Source of the DNA: a candidate division Zixibacteria bacterium RBG-1
GTDB lineage: Bacteria > Zixibacteria > MSB-5A5 > DSPP01 > RBG-1
Assembly (NCBI GenBank): GCA_000447245.1
Contig: AUYT01000001.1
Coordinates: 476,825 to 540,824 of the forward strand
Direction of reading: 5' to 3'
DNA: 64,000 nt
Shown here: positions 34,345 through 42,482 of the stretch, one piece after another
Layout: every line of letters starts with the position of its first letter
Position numbering within the stretch: position 1 is the stretch's first letter
Notes under the pieces: generated by a model
What the model was told of the DNA's origin: nothing
Seen by the model: only the letters and a program-made list of their open reading frames with translations
Databases searched by the model: none
Translations under genes and position numbers: made by a program

Positions 34345-34377
34345 TAATAAATTTTGAACTATTCTGGAATCGGAGTA

Positions 34378-35334
34378 ATGAAGAAAATCGTTGTCCTTGT
34401 CATAGTTTTGCTTTTACCGGCTAGTTTTGCCAGTGCCACCAAATACGCCGGGGCCTTTTTGGAAATGGGGGTGGGGGCTCAAGCTCTGGGAATGGGGGGT
34501 GCTTTTGTAGCTGTGGTCAACGATGCCACTGCCACCTACTGGAATCCGGCCGGACTTTCATATTTGTCCGGCAAAGAATTGGCTTTTATGCACTCAGAAA
34601 CTTTCGGCTCACTTCTAAATCATGATTTTATCAGTTATGCGTTTCCTTATAAAAATTCTGTAGTAGGAGCCAGTTTATACCGCTTGGGAGGAGATGGAGT
34701 TAAACTAACCAAACTCCAAGATCCTAATGATACTTTGGGGTTCAGTAATCGGCCCATCGTAGTGGATGAGGTGGGTCATGCAGACTACACCTTTTTGCTT
34801 TCTTATGCCAGAACGCAAACAGCTAAAATCCGCTGGGGAATAACCGCCAAAATCATCTATCGAGACATACCGGATACTACTACAAGTTCCGCTTTTGGTT
34901 TAGGTGTTGATTTAGGGGCTATCTTTACCCCTTATGATTTTTTAACCTTGGGAGCCAATCTGAAAGATGCCACCTCCACATTATTGGCTTACAATAACGG
35001 CACCAAAGAGAGCATTTCCCCCACTTTTAAGTCCGGTTTCAAGCTTCATAAAGGTTACAAAAATTTTTCTCATCTTCTGGCCTTCGATGCGGACCTGCGC
35101 TTTGAAGGTCGGAGAAGTGCCACCCAATATTGGTTGGGAGACGTATCTATGGACACCCACTGGGGGTGGGAATCCTGGTATAAACAAAAAGTCGCCGGAA
35201 GAGTCGGTTTTGACCAGGGAAACTTCACAGCCGGCTTAGGAGTTATCGTATCAAAATTCAGAATAGATTTTTCATTTTTAAGTCAGGAAGAATTAGATAA
35301 CGCTTATCGTTTATCTTTGAACCTAAAACTATAA
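34378..35334 (+). CDS. PorV/FadL-like outer-membrane beta-barrel protein
   Basis: Outer-membrane protein of 318 residues. A signal peptide MKKIVVLVIVLLLPASFASA is followed by AGAFLEMGVGAQALGMGGAF and NDATATYWNPAGLSYL, the hallmark of the PorV/UPF0164 group. In type IX systems PorV shuttles cargo from the SprA pore to the cell-surface attachment complex, so this fits with sprA at the left end. The frame extends to a TTG at 34354, but the ATG at 34378 with GGAG just before it starts exactly at the signal peptide. The C-terminus RLSLNLKL is strand-like. A second member begins at 63708. Confidence 0.85.
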   Translation: MKKIVVLVIVLLLPASFASATKYAGAFLEMGVGAQALGMGGAFVAVVNDATATYWNPAGLSYLSGKELAFMHSETFGSLLNHDFISYAFPYKNSVVGASLYRLGGDGVKLTKLQDPNDTLGFSNRPIVVDEVGHADYTFLLSYARTQTAKIRWGITAKIIYRDIPDTTTSSAFGLGVDLGAIFTPYDFLTLGANLKDATSTLLAYNNGTKESISPTFKSGFKLHKGYKNFSHLLAFDADLRFEGRRSATQYWLGDVSMDTHWGWESWYKQKVAGRVGFDQGNFTAGLGVIVSKFRIDFSFLSQEELDNAYRLSLNLKL

Positions 35335-35350
35335 AAGAAAGGGTGAAGTT

Positions 35351-37117
35351 ATGTTAAGGACAAAAGTAATAATGGGTGTGGTATTTCTTGGGATGGCTGG
35401 CGGTCTGGCATGGTCACAGACCAAAATCACAGGCACCTCCAATGTCGTAGCCACCATCAACGGTGAGAAGATCAGCACACAAGACCTACAAAGTAAATTC
35501 AAAGAATTACAGCTGAATAAAACCGTGGGTCAGCCAAAAGCCGATTTAGAAAGCAAACTCCTGCAGGATCTGATCAATGGCAAACTGGTGGAGCAAAAAG
35601 CCCAAAAAATGAATCTGAAGTCCGATAAAGAGTTTCAAACCCGGCTGCAAGACCACCTCAGCAGTTTTGCCTTGAGAAAAATGTATCAGGATTTGGTAAC
35701 CGATATAGCCGCAGTCAGGGAAGAAGAAATCGGGATATATTACGAAGAGAATAAAGAGAAGATGTTCAAGCAGGCCGAAGAAATAAAAGCCAGCCATATT
35801 TTGATCAAAGTAGATGAAGACAGCACCATCAAAGATCCGAAGAAGAGAGTCAAAAAAGCAGATAAGGAAGCCCAGAAACGGGTCAAAGAGTTGCAGAAGA
35901 GAATAAAACAAGGAGAAGACTTTGCCGAACTTGCCAAAAAGTTTTCCAAAGATAACGCCACCCGAGAAAATGGAGGAGATTTAGGCTACTTTCCTAAGGG
36001 AAGTAAGGTCAAAGAATTTGGAAAAGAATTTGAAGAGGTGGCTTGGAATTTAGAAAAAGGAGAAATCTCCCAGCCGGTTAAGACCGCTTTTGGATATCAT
36101 ATAATTTTGCTGGTAGATAAAAGACCGGAAGGATATCAACCCTTAGATGAAAAGTTAAGCGAAGCCATCCAAAACCGTCTGAAACGAGAGAAAGAGCAAA
36201 AAAGGTCAAGTGCCTTTATAGATAGTTTGCAAAACGCAGCCGCCTATCTTTTCAATGAAAAGGTTTTGAACCAGCCGGAAACTCTGGTAACAGGCAACCC
36301 CTGGGTCCTAATTGTTAATAAAAAGGACAGCATCAAGTTTCAGGATTTCAAAAAAGAGCTGCCTGGTTACATGTTCCAGAGAAAGCTGGCGGTAGCGAAC
36401 CTAGAAGACAAAAAAGAGTTTTTGAAAGTCTGGTCCCGCAACCTGGTTTTAAAACAGGCGGCCCAAAAGTTAGGCTATTTCCGAGGCCAGGAAACCAAAG
36501 AGGAAGGAGTTAATTATACTTTGAACGAAGCCAAGCGTCGAGTTATGGAAAGAAAAGGAGATGCCAACTATCAACCCACTGAAGCGGAGATGCGAAAATA
36601 TTATGACACCCATCCGGAAAAATATGCCGAAGCCAACCCCCTGCACATCCAGCATATAATATTCCCCGATTCTCTCAAAGCCATCGAGGTCCGCAAGAAG
36701 ATTCTGTCCGGGGCTGATTTCAAAGAGATGGCTCTGCAGTATTACCCGGGGGACAAAGAAATCAGGGAAGTGGCTTACGATTTAGGTTATATTTCCGGTG
36801 GGGAATTTTCCCCTGAATTTTTTAAAGCCGCCTGGAGGCTGAAGCTCGGAGAAGTCTCTCCGCCAGTCAAAACCGGCTGGGGATATCATCTCATAAAATT
36901 GATAGATAAAAGAGAGAAACTCTCCTTCGAACAGGCCTCACCCGAGATAAGAAAAGCTTTGATTGACCAAAAAAATGATCAAGTTCAAAAACAATGGGAG
37001 AGGAATCTGCGCAAAGGCGCCAATATCTGGATAAATCAGAAGCTCTTGAAAACCTTGGCTTTGGAGCCCAAAGCCCAGACTGCCGAAGAAAAGAATAAAG
37101 CCGGCTCCGGGGAGTAA
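35351..37117 (+). CDS. SurA-like periplasmic chaperone with two parvulin domains
   Basis: Exported peptidyl-prolyl isomerase of 588 residues. After a signal peptide (MLRTKVIMGVVFLGMAGGL) comes a SurA_N-type region (VVATINGEKISTQDLQSK), then parvulin domain one (IKASHILIKVDED to FGYHIILLVDKRPEG, residues about 140-265) and parvulin domain two (LHIQHIIFPDSLKAIE to WGYHLIKLIDKREK, about 432-525). SurA binds unfolded outer-membrane proteins in the periplasm. It starts 16 bases after the PorV-like gene with a GGGTGAAG ribosome binding site, so folding of that barrel by its neighbour is plausible. Confidence 0.9.
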   Translation: MLRTKVIMGVVFLGMAGGLAWSQTKITGTSNVVATINGEKISTQDLQSKFKELQLNKTVGQPKADLESKLLQDLINGKLVEQKAQKMNLKSDKEFQTRLQDHLSSFALRKMYQDLVTDIAAVREEEIGIYYEENKEKMFKQAEEIKASHILIKVDEDSTIKDPKKRVKKADKEAQKRVKELQKRIKQGEDFAELAKKFSKDNATRENGGDLGYFPKGSKVKEFGKEFEEVAWNLEKGEISQPVKTAFGYHIILLVDKRPEGYQPLDEKLSEAIQNRLKREKEQKRSSAFIDSLQNAAAYLFNEKVLNQPETLVTGNPWVLIVNKKDSIKFQDFKKELPGYMFQRKLAVANLEDKKEFLKVWSRNLVLKQAAQKLGYFRGQETKEEGVNYTLNEAKRRVMERKGDANYQPTEAEMRKYYDTHPEKYAEANPLHIQHIIFPDSLKAIEVRKKILSGADFKEMALQYYPGDKEIREVAYDLGYISGGEFSPEFFKAAWRLKLGEVSPPVKTGWGYHLIKLIDKREKLSFEQASPEIRKALIDQKNDQVQKQWERNLRKGANIWINQKLLKTLALEPKAQTAEEKNKAGSGE

Positions 37118-37130
37118 TTCCAAAACCGTC

Positions 37131-37709
37131 TTGGAAATTTTATTGGTAGAGGAATTTAAAAGAAAAGCCATGCATTTGGGGGCTTTATCCATTCCCCTAG
37201 GGTATTATTTTCTCCCCAAAAGAACTGCTCTTTTGATTTTGCTCCCCATCGTTTTAATCACTTTGGCTGGCGATATTATCCGCTTGAAGGAACTTCCCGG
37301 TTCCAATTTAATCAAGCGTATTTTCGGAGCCATGTTGCGTGACCACGAAAACTCCGATTTATCCGGTGCCAGTTATATTCTGTCGGGAGCCACTTTAACT
37401 ATTGCCTTTTTTTCAAAACCGGTGGCTCTGGCGGCTTTGGGGTTTATCATTTTGGGAGATATTGCGGCGGCATTGGTGGGTAGGAAATATGGCAGAATCA
37501 AAATCGGCGATAAGACTTTAGAGGGGAGTCTGACTTTTTTCGGGGTGTCTGTCCTGGTGGCTCTTTTGGTTCCGGATTTGTCCTTTGCGATTGGAATAAT
37601 CGGAGCTTTGACAGCTACTATTATCGAAGCCATGACATGGCCGGTGGATGATAATCTGATAGTTCCGGTGATTTCCGGGTTGGCAATGCAGATTTTGGCG
37701 GTGATTTAG
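37131..37709 (+). CDS. polyprenol/diacylglycerol kinase family membrane protein (SEC59/DGK1-like)
   Basis: Integral membrane protein of about 192 residues with five or six helices. The start KRKAMHLGALSIPLGYYFLP, the ALGFIILGDIAAALVGRKYG motif and KTLEGSLTFF are those of the CTP-dependent lipid kinase family of SEC59 (dolichol kinase), DGK1 and VTE5 (phytol kinase). The bacterial substrate is unknown. The start is uncertain: a TTG at 37131 is used here, another in-frame TTG is at 37143, and the first ATG (MHLGAL) would cut off conserved residues. It follows the SurA-like gene closely. Confidence 0.75.
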   Translation: MEILLVEEFKRKAMHLGALSIPLGYYFLPKRTALLILLPIVLITLAGDIIRLKELPGSNLIKRIFGAMLRDHENSDLSGASYILSGATLTIAFFSKPVALAALGFIILGDIAAALVGRKYGRIKIGDKTLEGSLTFFGVSVLVALLVPDLSFAIGIIGALTATIIEAMTWPVDDNLIVPVISGLAMQILAVI

Positions 37710-37782
37710 AGTAATTAAAAACTCTTTAATTTTATATTAATGTCAAGTGTGCTTAGCGGAATCGGGACAAATTTTTAACAGC

Positions 37783-37874
37783 TCGTAGACCCAGGTTGTC
37801 CTCAACGTGGGTCTAAATATGATTTTTCCCAGCTTGCCCGCCTGCATCGGGCAGGAGACAAGTTGGGTCTACGA
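37783..37874. repeat. inverted pair of GTAG hairpins (BIME-like)
   Basis: The gene-free stretch 37710-38026 contains two hairpins facing each other. Plus strand 37785-37814: GTAG overlapping stem AGACCCA...TGGGTCT with inner GTTG/CAAC. Minus strand 37872-37828: GTAG then CCCA-ac-TTG...CAA-gc-TGGG with an inner CCTGC/GCAGG. The whole block is bounded by perfect 11-base inverted repeats TCGTAGACCCA (37783-37793) and TGGGTCTACGA (37864-37874). Confidence 0.8.
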
Positions 37875-37928
37875 ACTAACTTAGTTAAAAAATAGATTTG
37901 TTTTTTTAACCACTCCAAAACATTTTTC

Positions 37929-37957
37929 TTGACAAAAACATCCCCGCTTGATATATT
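37929..37957 (+). promoter_or_regulatory. promoter of the cold-shock gene
   Basis: TTGACA (37929-37934), 17-base spacer and TATATT (37952-37957), close to consensus. The predicted leader is about 62 bases, with GGGAGG about 15 bases before the ATG. Its strength fits a highly expressed cold-shock protein. Confidence 0.85.
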
Positions 37958-38026
37958 TAACCAAATTTTATGGTTACGCCATGTAGTAGCAAAAACTTTT
38001 CACCTTAAAGGGAGGTTTAAAAAATT

Positions 38027-38227
38027 ATGGCCACAGGGAAAATTAAATGGTTCAATGACAATAAAGGTTACGGATTCATTTCCCAGGAGGGGGGTCCGGA
38101 TGTATTCGTCCACTTCTCGGCCATCGAGATGGACGGGTTCAAAACCTTAAAAGAAGGACAGGAAGTGGAGTTTGAAATGACCAACGGCGACAAGGGCTTG
38201 CAGGCCATTAAAGTGACTAGAAGATAA
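38027..38227 (+). CDS. cold-shock protein (CspA family)
   Basis: RNA/ssDNA-binding single OB-fold protein of 66 residues. RNP1 is KGYGFIS and RNP2 is DVFVHFSAI, with the usual start [17 protein letters not shown]. It acts as an RNA chaperone. It has its own strong promoter and terminator, so is monocistronic. Confidence 0.96.
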   Translation: MATGKIKWFNDNKGYGFISQEGGPDVFVHFSAIEMDGFKTLKEGQEVEFEMTNGDKGLQAIKVTRR

Positions 38228-38251
38228 ACTCTAAAGTCGCATCAAACTTAA

Positions 38252-38294
38252 AAACCCCACTGGTGGTGAACTACAGACACGGTGGGGTTTTTAG
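38252..38294. terminator. terminator after the cold-shock gene
   Basis: AAAAACCCCAC and GTGGGGTTTTT pair around an interior loop, with a T-run on the plus strand and an A-run that could terminate in the other direction. Confidence 0.8.
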
Positions 38295-38309
38295 TTAAAA
38301 TATAAGAAT

Positions 38310-39350
38310 ATGAAAATTATCGACTTACGCAGTGACACGGTCACCAAACCCTCCCCAGCTATGCGAAAAGCTATGGCTTCTGCTGTGGTGGGGGATGATG
38401 TTTTTGAAGATGACCCTACCGTGGTCAAGTTAGAGGCGATGACCGCGGAAATTTTGGGGAAAGAAAAAGCATTGTTTGTCCCCAGTGGAACGATGGGAAA
38501 CGAAGTCTGCATCAAAGTTTTAACCAAACCGGGAGATGAGATAATTGTCGAAGAAGGGTCGCATATTTATAATAATGAAGTAGGAGCACCGGCGGCTCTG
38601 TCTGGTATTCAACTGCATGTAATTAAAGGGGTCAAAGGGATTTTTACTGCTGAACAAATAGAAGATGAAATCCGAACTCCGGATGTGCATCATCCAAATG
38701 TGACTGTGATTTCAGTGGAAAATACTCACACTCAATCCGGGGGAACAGTGTTCCCGTTATCTGAAGTCAAGAAAATAAAAAAATTAGCTGACAGGCATAA
38801 AATTAAAATGCATTTGGATGGGGCAAGGTTGTGGAATGCCTGTGTGGCTAAAGGGATTCCTCCTAAAGAGTATGCGGCTTCTTTTAACTGCCTCTCGGTC
38901 TGCTTATCCAAAGGATTAGGAGCTCCGATTGGGTCTTTAGTTGCCGGGGAGGAGGATTTTATCTTTGAAGCTCGTCGTGTAAGAAAAAGATTGGGTGGGG
39001 GGATGAGGCAGGTGGGGATTATTGCGGCGGCCGGGATTTATGCTCTGAAGAATAATTACAAGAGATTGGCGGAAGACCACCAGAATGCCAAGTTTTTGGC
39101 GCAGAGGTTGTCTGAAATTGACGGTCTGGAGATTGATATGGAGACGGTGCAGACAAATCTGGTTGTTATTGATATCCGGAATTCGGGATTGTCTGTGCCG
39201 GAGGTGGTCGCTAAATTGAAAGAAAAGAAAGTTCTGGTGGTGCCGTTTGGGAAGACTTTGATTAGGGCAGTGACGCATTTGGATGTGAATAGGAAGGATT
39301 TGGAAAAGGCGGTGGAAGTGTTTAAAAAAGTTTTTTTGAAAAATGAGTAG
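38310..39350 (+). CDS. ltaE: low-specificity L-threonine aldolase
   Basis: PLP enzyme of 346 residues that splits L-threonine or allo-threonine to glycine and acetaldehyde. The start MKIIDLRSDTVTKPSPAMRK, the FEDDPTV segment, SVENTHTQSGG, HLDGARLWNA and the PLP-binding Lys201 in SVCLSKGLGAPIGS are all family signatures. It begins 16 bases after the cold-shock terminator and lacks a clear ribosome binding site. G-rich codon use increases toward the 3' end. Confidence 0.93.
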   Translation: MKIIDLRSDTVTKPSPAMRKAMASAVVGDDVFEDDPTVVKLEAMTAEILGKEKALFVPSGTMGNEVCIKVLTKPGDEIIVEEGSHIYNNEVGAPAALSGIQLHVIKGVKGIFTAEQIEDEIRTPDVHHPNVTVISVENTHTQSGGTVFPLSEVKKIKKLADRHKIKMHLDGARLWNACVAKGIPPKEYAASFNCLSVCLSKGLGAPIGSLVAGEEDFIFEARRVRKRLGGGMRQVGIIAAAGIYALKNNYKRLAEDHQNAKFLAQRLSEIDGLEIDMETVQTNLVVIDIRNSGLSVPEVVAKLKEKKVLVVPFGKTLIRAVTHLDVNRKDLEKAVEVFKKVFLKNE

Positions 39351-39445
39351 ATCCGCTGTGTTATACCGAGAGTTACTCCCGAAAACTTTTAATAGTTCAG
39401 TCCGATTTTCAGAAATTAATTGCTTCTCTATCCGTAACAAATAGC

Positions 39446-40369
39446 GTGACAGTTAGTTTGTTAAGCTGGGTTATTTTCAATCTTTTCATCTTAGCACTGT
39501 TAGCTCTGGACTTGGGGGTATTTCACCGCCGGGAACACGAAGTCAGGTTCAAAGAGGCTTTAATCTGGAGTTTTGTGTGGATTGCTTTGGCTCTGATTTT
39601 TAATGCGGGAATTTACTTCTGGAAAGGCCAAAAGCTGGCTCTGGAATTTCTGACCGGCTATCTGATTGAAAAATCTCTGAGTGTAGATAATATTTTTGTC
39701 TTCCTCTTAATCTTCAGCTACTTTAAGGTTCCGGCAAAATACCAGCACAAGGTTTTATTCTGGGGAATCTTGGGGGCTTTGGTGATGCGGGCATTTTTTA
39801 TTGCTATCGGTATAACTTTAATCAGGAAATTTCACTGGGTTATTTACTTCTTTGGAGCATTTTTGATATTCACTGGAATAAAACTGTGGTTGGAGAAAAA
39901 AAAGGAGATTCAGCCGGAGAAAAATCCAGTACTTAAATTGTTCCGGAAGATGATGCCGGTAACTGAGCAATATCGCGAGGGGAAATTTTTTGTTAAAATA
40001 GATAAGCGCCGGTTTGCTACCCCGCTGTTCATTGTTCTTTTAGTAGTAGAGACCACTGACCTCATCTTTGCAGTTGATTCGATTCCGGCTATTTTGGCGA
40101 TTACTTTAGACCCCTTTATTGTCTATACTTCTAATGTGTTTGCCATCTTGGGACTGCGAGCTCTGTATTTTGCTTTGGCGGGAATAATGCAACTATTTGA
40201 ATTTCTGCACTACGGGTTAGCAGGAATTTTGGTATTCATAGGAATAAAAATGATTTTATCGGATATATATAAAATACCGATAGGAATCTCGTTGATTGTG
40301 GTGGCTGGGATTCTAGCCATTTCCATAGTGGTTTCACTAGTAAAAGGTCAAAATACCAATAGTAAGTAG
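39446..40369 (+). CDS. TerC/Alx family membrane protein
   Basis: Membrane protein of 307 residues with about eight helices in the TerC family. Conserved acidic motifs lie in EKSLSVDNIFVF and ETTDLIFAVDSIPAI. TerC proteins such as Alx and MeeF/YceF have been tied to manganese export and metalation of exported proteins; the exact role here is open. The start codon is GTG at 39446. The 95-base upstream gap shows no manganese (yybP-ykoY) riboswitch that I can see. Its stop TAG is itself part of the GTAG foot of a hairpin that doubles as terminator. Confidence 0.88.
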   Translation: MTVSLLSWVIFNLFILALLALDLGVFHRREHEVRFKEALIWSFVWIALALIFNAGIYFWKGQKLALEFLTGYLIEKSLSVDNIFVFLLIFSYFKVPAKYQHKVLFWGILGALVMRAFFIAIGITLIRKFHWVIYFFGAFLIFTGIKLWLEKKKEIQPEKNPVLKLFRKMMPVTEQYREGKFFVKIDKRRFATPLFIVLLVVETTDLIFAVDSIPAILAITLDPFIVYTSNVFAILGLRALYFALAGIMQLFEFLHYGLAGILVFIGIKMILSDIYKIPIGISLIVVAGILAISIVVSLVKGQNTNSK

Positions 40370-40539
40370 GCGGGGATCTATTCCCCGCCTTTTCCATCTG
40401 TCAAAATAAATTCGGTCGGGAATGTTCCCGACCTACGAAAATCGCGTAGGGGTGGAGCTTGTCTCCACCCAAACAAAAATAAAATAATCGGGCGAAGGTA
40501 AACTTCTCTCATAAAACCTTCGAGATAAATCGCCCCTAC
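40366..40539. repeat. cluster of four GTAG hairpins
   Basis: In the gene-free stretch 40370-40700: plus 40366-40393 GTAG with GGCGGGGA/TCCCCGCC and T-run (also the terC terminator); minus 40436-40414 GTAG with GGTCGGGAA/TTCCCGACC; plus 40446-40470 GTAG with GGGTGGAG/CTCCACCC; minus 40539-40490 GTAG with GGGCGA/TCGCCC and inner CGAAGGT/ACCTTCG. Orientations alternate plus, minus, plus, minus. Confidence 0.8.
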
Positions 40540-40567
40540 GCGTAGATTTTTCTTTCTCCCTTTTCAT

Positions 40568-40596
40568 TTGACTTTCTCCCCTTAAAATATTATCAT
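40568..40596 (+). promoter_or_regulatory. promoter copy 1 (duplicated with 41422-41450)
   Basis: TTGACT (40568-40573), 17-base spacer and TATCAT (40591-40596). The region from 40547 to 40624 closely matches 41401-41478 at a constant offset of 854 bases. In the second copy the conserved ATG starts the epimerase gene; here the matching ATG (40616) opens a 35-codon frame that runs over the start of the DinB-like gene, out of frame, and stops at 40723. Confidence 0.7.
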
Positions 40597-40700
40597 TTTT
40601 AATTGAGTTAATCCTATGTTCAAAGCAGTTATATTTAACCAACTGGTCAAAAATTGCGTAAAACCTTATACAATAACCAAAAACCTGAAAGGAGAATTTT

Positions 40701-41189
40701 ATGACAGAAAAAGAGATGTTTGAACAGACCTGGGAAAAGGAATTTGAGACCACGCTCAAAGTTCTGAATGCCTATCCGGGCAACAAAATGGACTTTAAGC
40801 CCCACGAACGCTCAATGTCCGCCAAAGAATTAGCCTGGCAGTTTGTCCAACAGCAGATGGCTATAGAGCAAACCTTGGATGGCACCATGACCATGCCTCC
40901 GAATTTCCCGCCGGTTCCGGACAAATGGGAAGAGATTCTAGCCACCTACCAAAAGTTGCACCCCAATCTGGTGAAAAAGTTACAGAAGACACCGGAAGCA
41001 GATTTATTTAAAAATATGCCCATGATGCTGGGGCCGGGAAATATGGGGGAGATGCCCAAGCTCCAGTTCCTGTGGCTTATGCTATCGGACCTGATTCATC
41101 ACCGGGGACAGTGCTCGGTTTATCTAAGGATGGCAGGAGGTAAGGTGCCGTCAATCTACGGACCTTCGGCGGATGAGCCCTGGATGTAA
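40701..41189 (+). CDS. DinB superfamily protein
   Basis: Four-helix DinB/YfiT-type protein of 162 residues with a good ribosome binding site (AAAGGAG). The second and third metal-ligand His positions are present in LSDLIHHRGQCSVYLRM, followed by the typical end GKVPSIYGPSADEPW. The first ligand position in helix 2 reads LAWQFVQQQ, with Gln where a His is usual, so metal binding may be altered. DinB-like proteins include thiol transferases using bacillithiol or mycothiol; the substrate is unknown. The gene is isolated between two repeat clusters. Confidence 0.87.
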   Translation: MTEKEMFEQTWEKEFETTLKVLNAYPGNKMDFKPHERSMSAKELAWQFVQQQMAIEQTLDGTMTMPPNFPPVPDKWEEILATYQKLHPNLVKKLQKTPEADLFKNMPMMLGPGNMGEMPKLQFLWLMLSDLIHHRGQCSVYLRMAGGKVPSIYGPSADEPWM

Positions 41190-41209
41190 TCTGATATAGC
41201 AAGAGTCGC

Positions 41210-41389
41210 GTAGGGGTAGTTTTTTCTCTACCAAAAAAAGAATAATCGTAGGCGGGGAATAGATCCCCGCCTTTTCTATCTCTCAATATAAATTCGGTCG
41301 GGAATGATCCCGACTTACGAAAACGGGTAGCACTGGGTCCCCGTACCCAGTGCCTATGTCACGCCCGAGGTGCAGGGACCTCGGGCTAC
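41210..41389. repeat. cluster of five GTAG-type hairpins
   Basis: Plus 41210-41232 GTAG with GGTAG/CTACC; plus 41248-41275 GTAG with GGCGGGGA/TCCCCGCC and T-run (a likely terminator for the DinB gene, near copy of 40366-40393); minus 41318-41296 variant foot GTAA with GTCGGGA/TCCCGAC; plus 41327-41353 GTAG with GCACTGGGT/ACCCAGTGC; minus 41389-41364 GTAG with CCCGAGG/CCTCGGG. Two of the five stems repeat stems of the 40.4-kb cluster, so the clusters are related. Confidence 0.8.
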
Positions 41390-41421
41390 CCAGCACGTGA
41401 TTTTTCTTTCCACAATTTCAG

Positions 41422-41450
41422 TTGACTTTCTCCCCTTAAATTATTATCAT
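41422..41450 (+). promoter_or_regulatory. promoter of the epimerase gene (copy 2)
   Basis: TTGACT (41422-41427), 17-base spacer and TATCAT (41445-41450), identical in layout to the copy at 40568. Transcription would start about 12 bases before the ATG, so the message is nearly leaderless, and no ribosome binding site is visible. Confidence 0.75.
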
Positions 41451-41469
41451 CTTAGTTTGAGTTAATCCT

Positions 41470-42432
41470 ATGTCCAAAATTTTAGTCACCGGCGGAGCAG
41501 GTTTTATCGGTTCCCACTTAACGGATAAGCTGGCCCAAAAAGGCCATAACGTATTGATAATCGATAACTTATCCACCGGATTCAAAGAAAATATCAATTC
41601 CCTACGGGATGGCAGTAGCCAAAAGAAAGCCAAATTCTACCAGATGGACATCCGGTCAGTTGCCATAGACAAAATAATCGAAAAGGAACAGCCGGCGGCT
41701 GTTTATCATTTAGCGGCCCAGGTAGATGTGCGTAAGTCCTTACAAGACCCGAACTTAGATGTGGAAATCAACATCTCCGGTAGCATAAATTTGCTCAAAA
41801 GCTGCCTGAAGCATAAAGTCCAAAAAGTAATCTTTGCCTCTACCGGCGGAGCGATTTATGGAGAGCAGGAATATTTTCCGGCTGATGAAAGACACCCGGC
41901 TTTTCCCGTATCTCCTTATGGAGTAGCTAAGTTGACTGTGGAAAAGTACTTACACTGTTTCTATGAAAACTTTGGCTTGAATTATGTCTGTTTGAGATTA
42001 GCCAATGTCTATGGTCCTAGACAGAATCCCAAAGGTGACCAAGGAGTGGTGGCGATTTTTTGCGGCAAACTTTTAAATGGAGAGCAAGTAACTATTTACG
42101 GAGACGGAAAACAGACCAGAGATTATGTTTACGTAGATGATGTTGTGAATGCCTTTGTATCTGCTTTGGATTACAGCAAAAACGAAGTTTTCAATATCGG
42201 TACAGCCATAGAAACCAATGTAAATCAGCTTTATGAAATTTTGGCTGAAAAAGTCGGCTCCAATTCCAGTAAAACTTATGGTCCGGAAAGATTAGGGGAG
42301 CAGAAAAGGTCGGTAATTGATTTTGCTAAAGCCAAAAAAGAGTTAAATTGGGAACCGGAGGTAAATTTAGAGCAGGGTCTGGAGAAAACTTTAGAATATT
42401 ACCAGAAGAAGAAAATGGTTTTAGTTGGCTAG
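41470..42432 (+). CDS. NAD-dependent sugar epimerase/dehydratase (GalE-like)
   Basis: Extended short-chain dehydrogenase of 320 residues acting on nucleotide sugars. The NAD loop is VTGGAGFIGSHLTDKL, the catalytic motif is YGVAKLTVEKYL (YxxxK) with the preceding FASTGGAIYGEQ, and RLANVYGPRQNP is typical of UDP-glucose 4-epimerase-like enzymes. It probably makes a sugar for surface polysaccharide. No glycosyltransferase is adjacent. Initiation appears to be without a ribosome binding site. Confidence 0.9.
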   Translation: MSKILVTGGAGFIGSHLTDKLAQKGHNVLIIDNLSTGFKENINSLRDGSSQKKAKFYQMDIRSVAIDKIIEKEQPAAVYHLAAQVDVRKSLQDPNLDVEINISGSINLLKSCLKHKVQKVIFASTGGAIYGEQEYFPADERHPAFPVSPYGVAKLTVEKYLHCFYENFGLNYVCLRLANVYGPRQNPKGDQGVVAIFCGKLLNGEQVTIYGDGKQTRDYVYVDDVVNAFVSALDYSKNEVFNIGTAIETNVNQLYEILAEKVGSNSSKTYGPERLGEQKRSVIDFAKAKKELNWEPEVNLEQGLEKTLEYYQKKKMVLVG

Positions 42433-42482
42433 CCTAGCCCTCTAATTCAATCTAACTTTTAGAAATCCGTAAGTAGAATTTT

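Noticed and set aside
38937-39440. 167-residue frame opposite ltaE
   Set aside because: It is the antisense shadow of the threonine aldolase gene, low-complexity and without a start signal.
39351-39445. Possible manganese (yybP-ykoY) riboswitch before the TerC gene
   Set aside because: TerC/Alx genes often have one, but the 95-base gap lacks the expected paired loop motifs and is too short for the full element.
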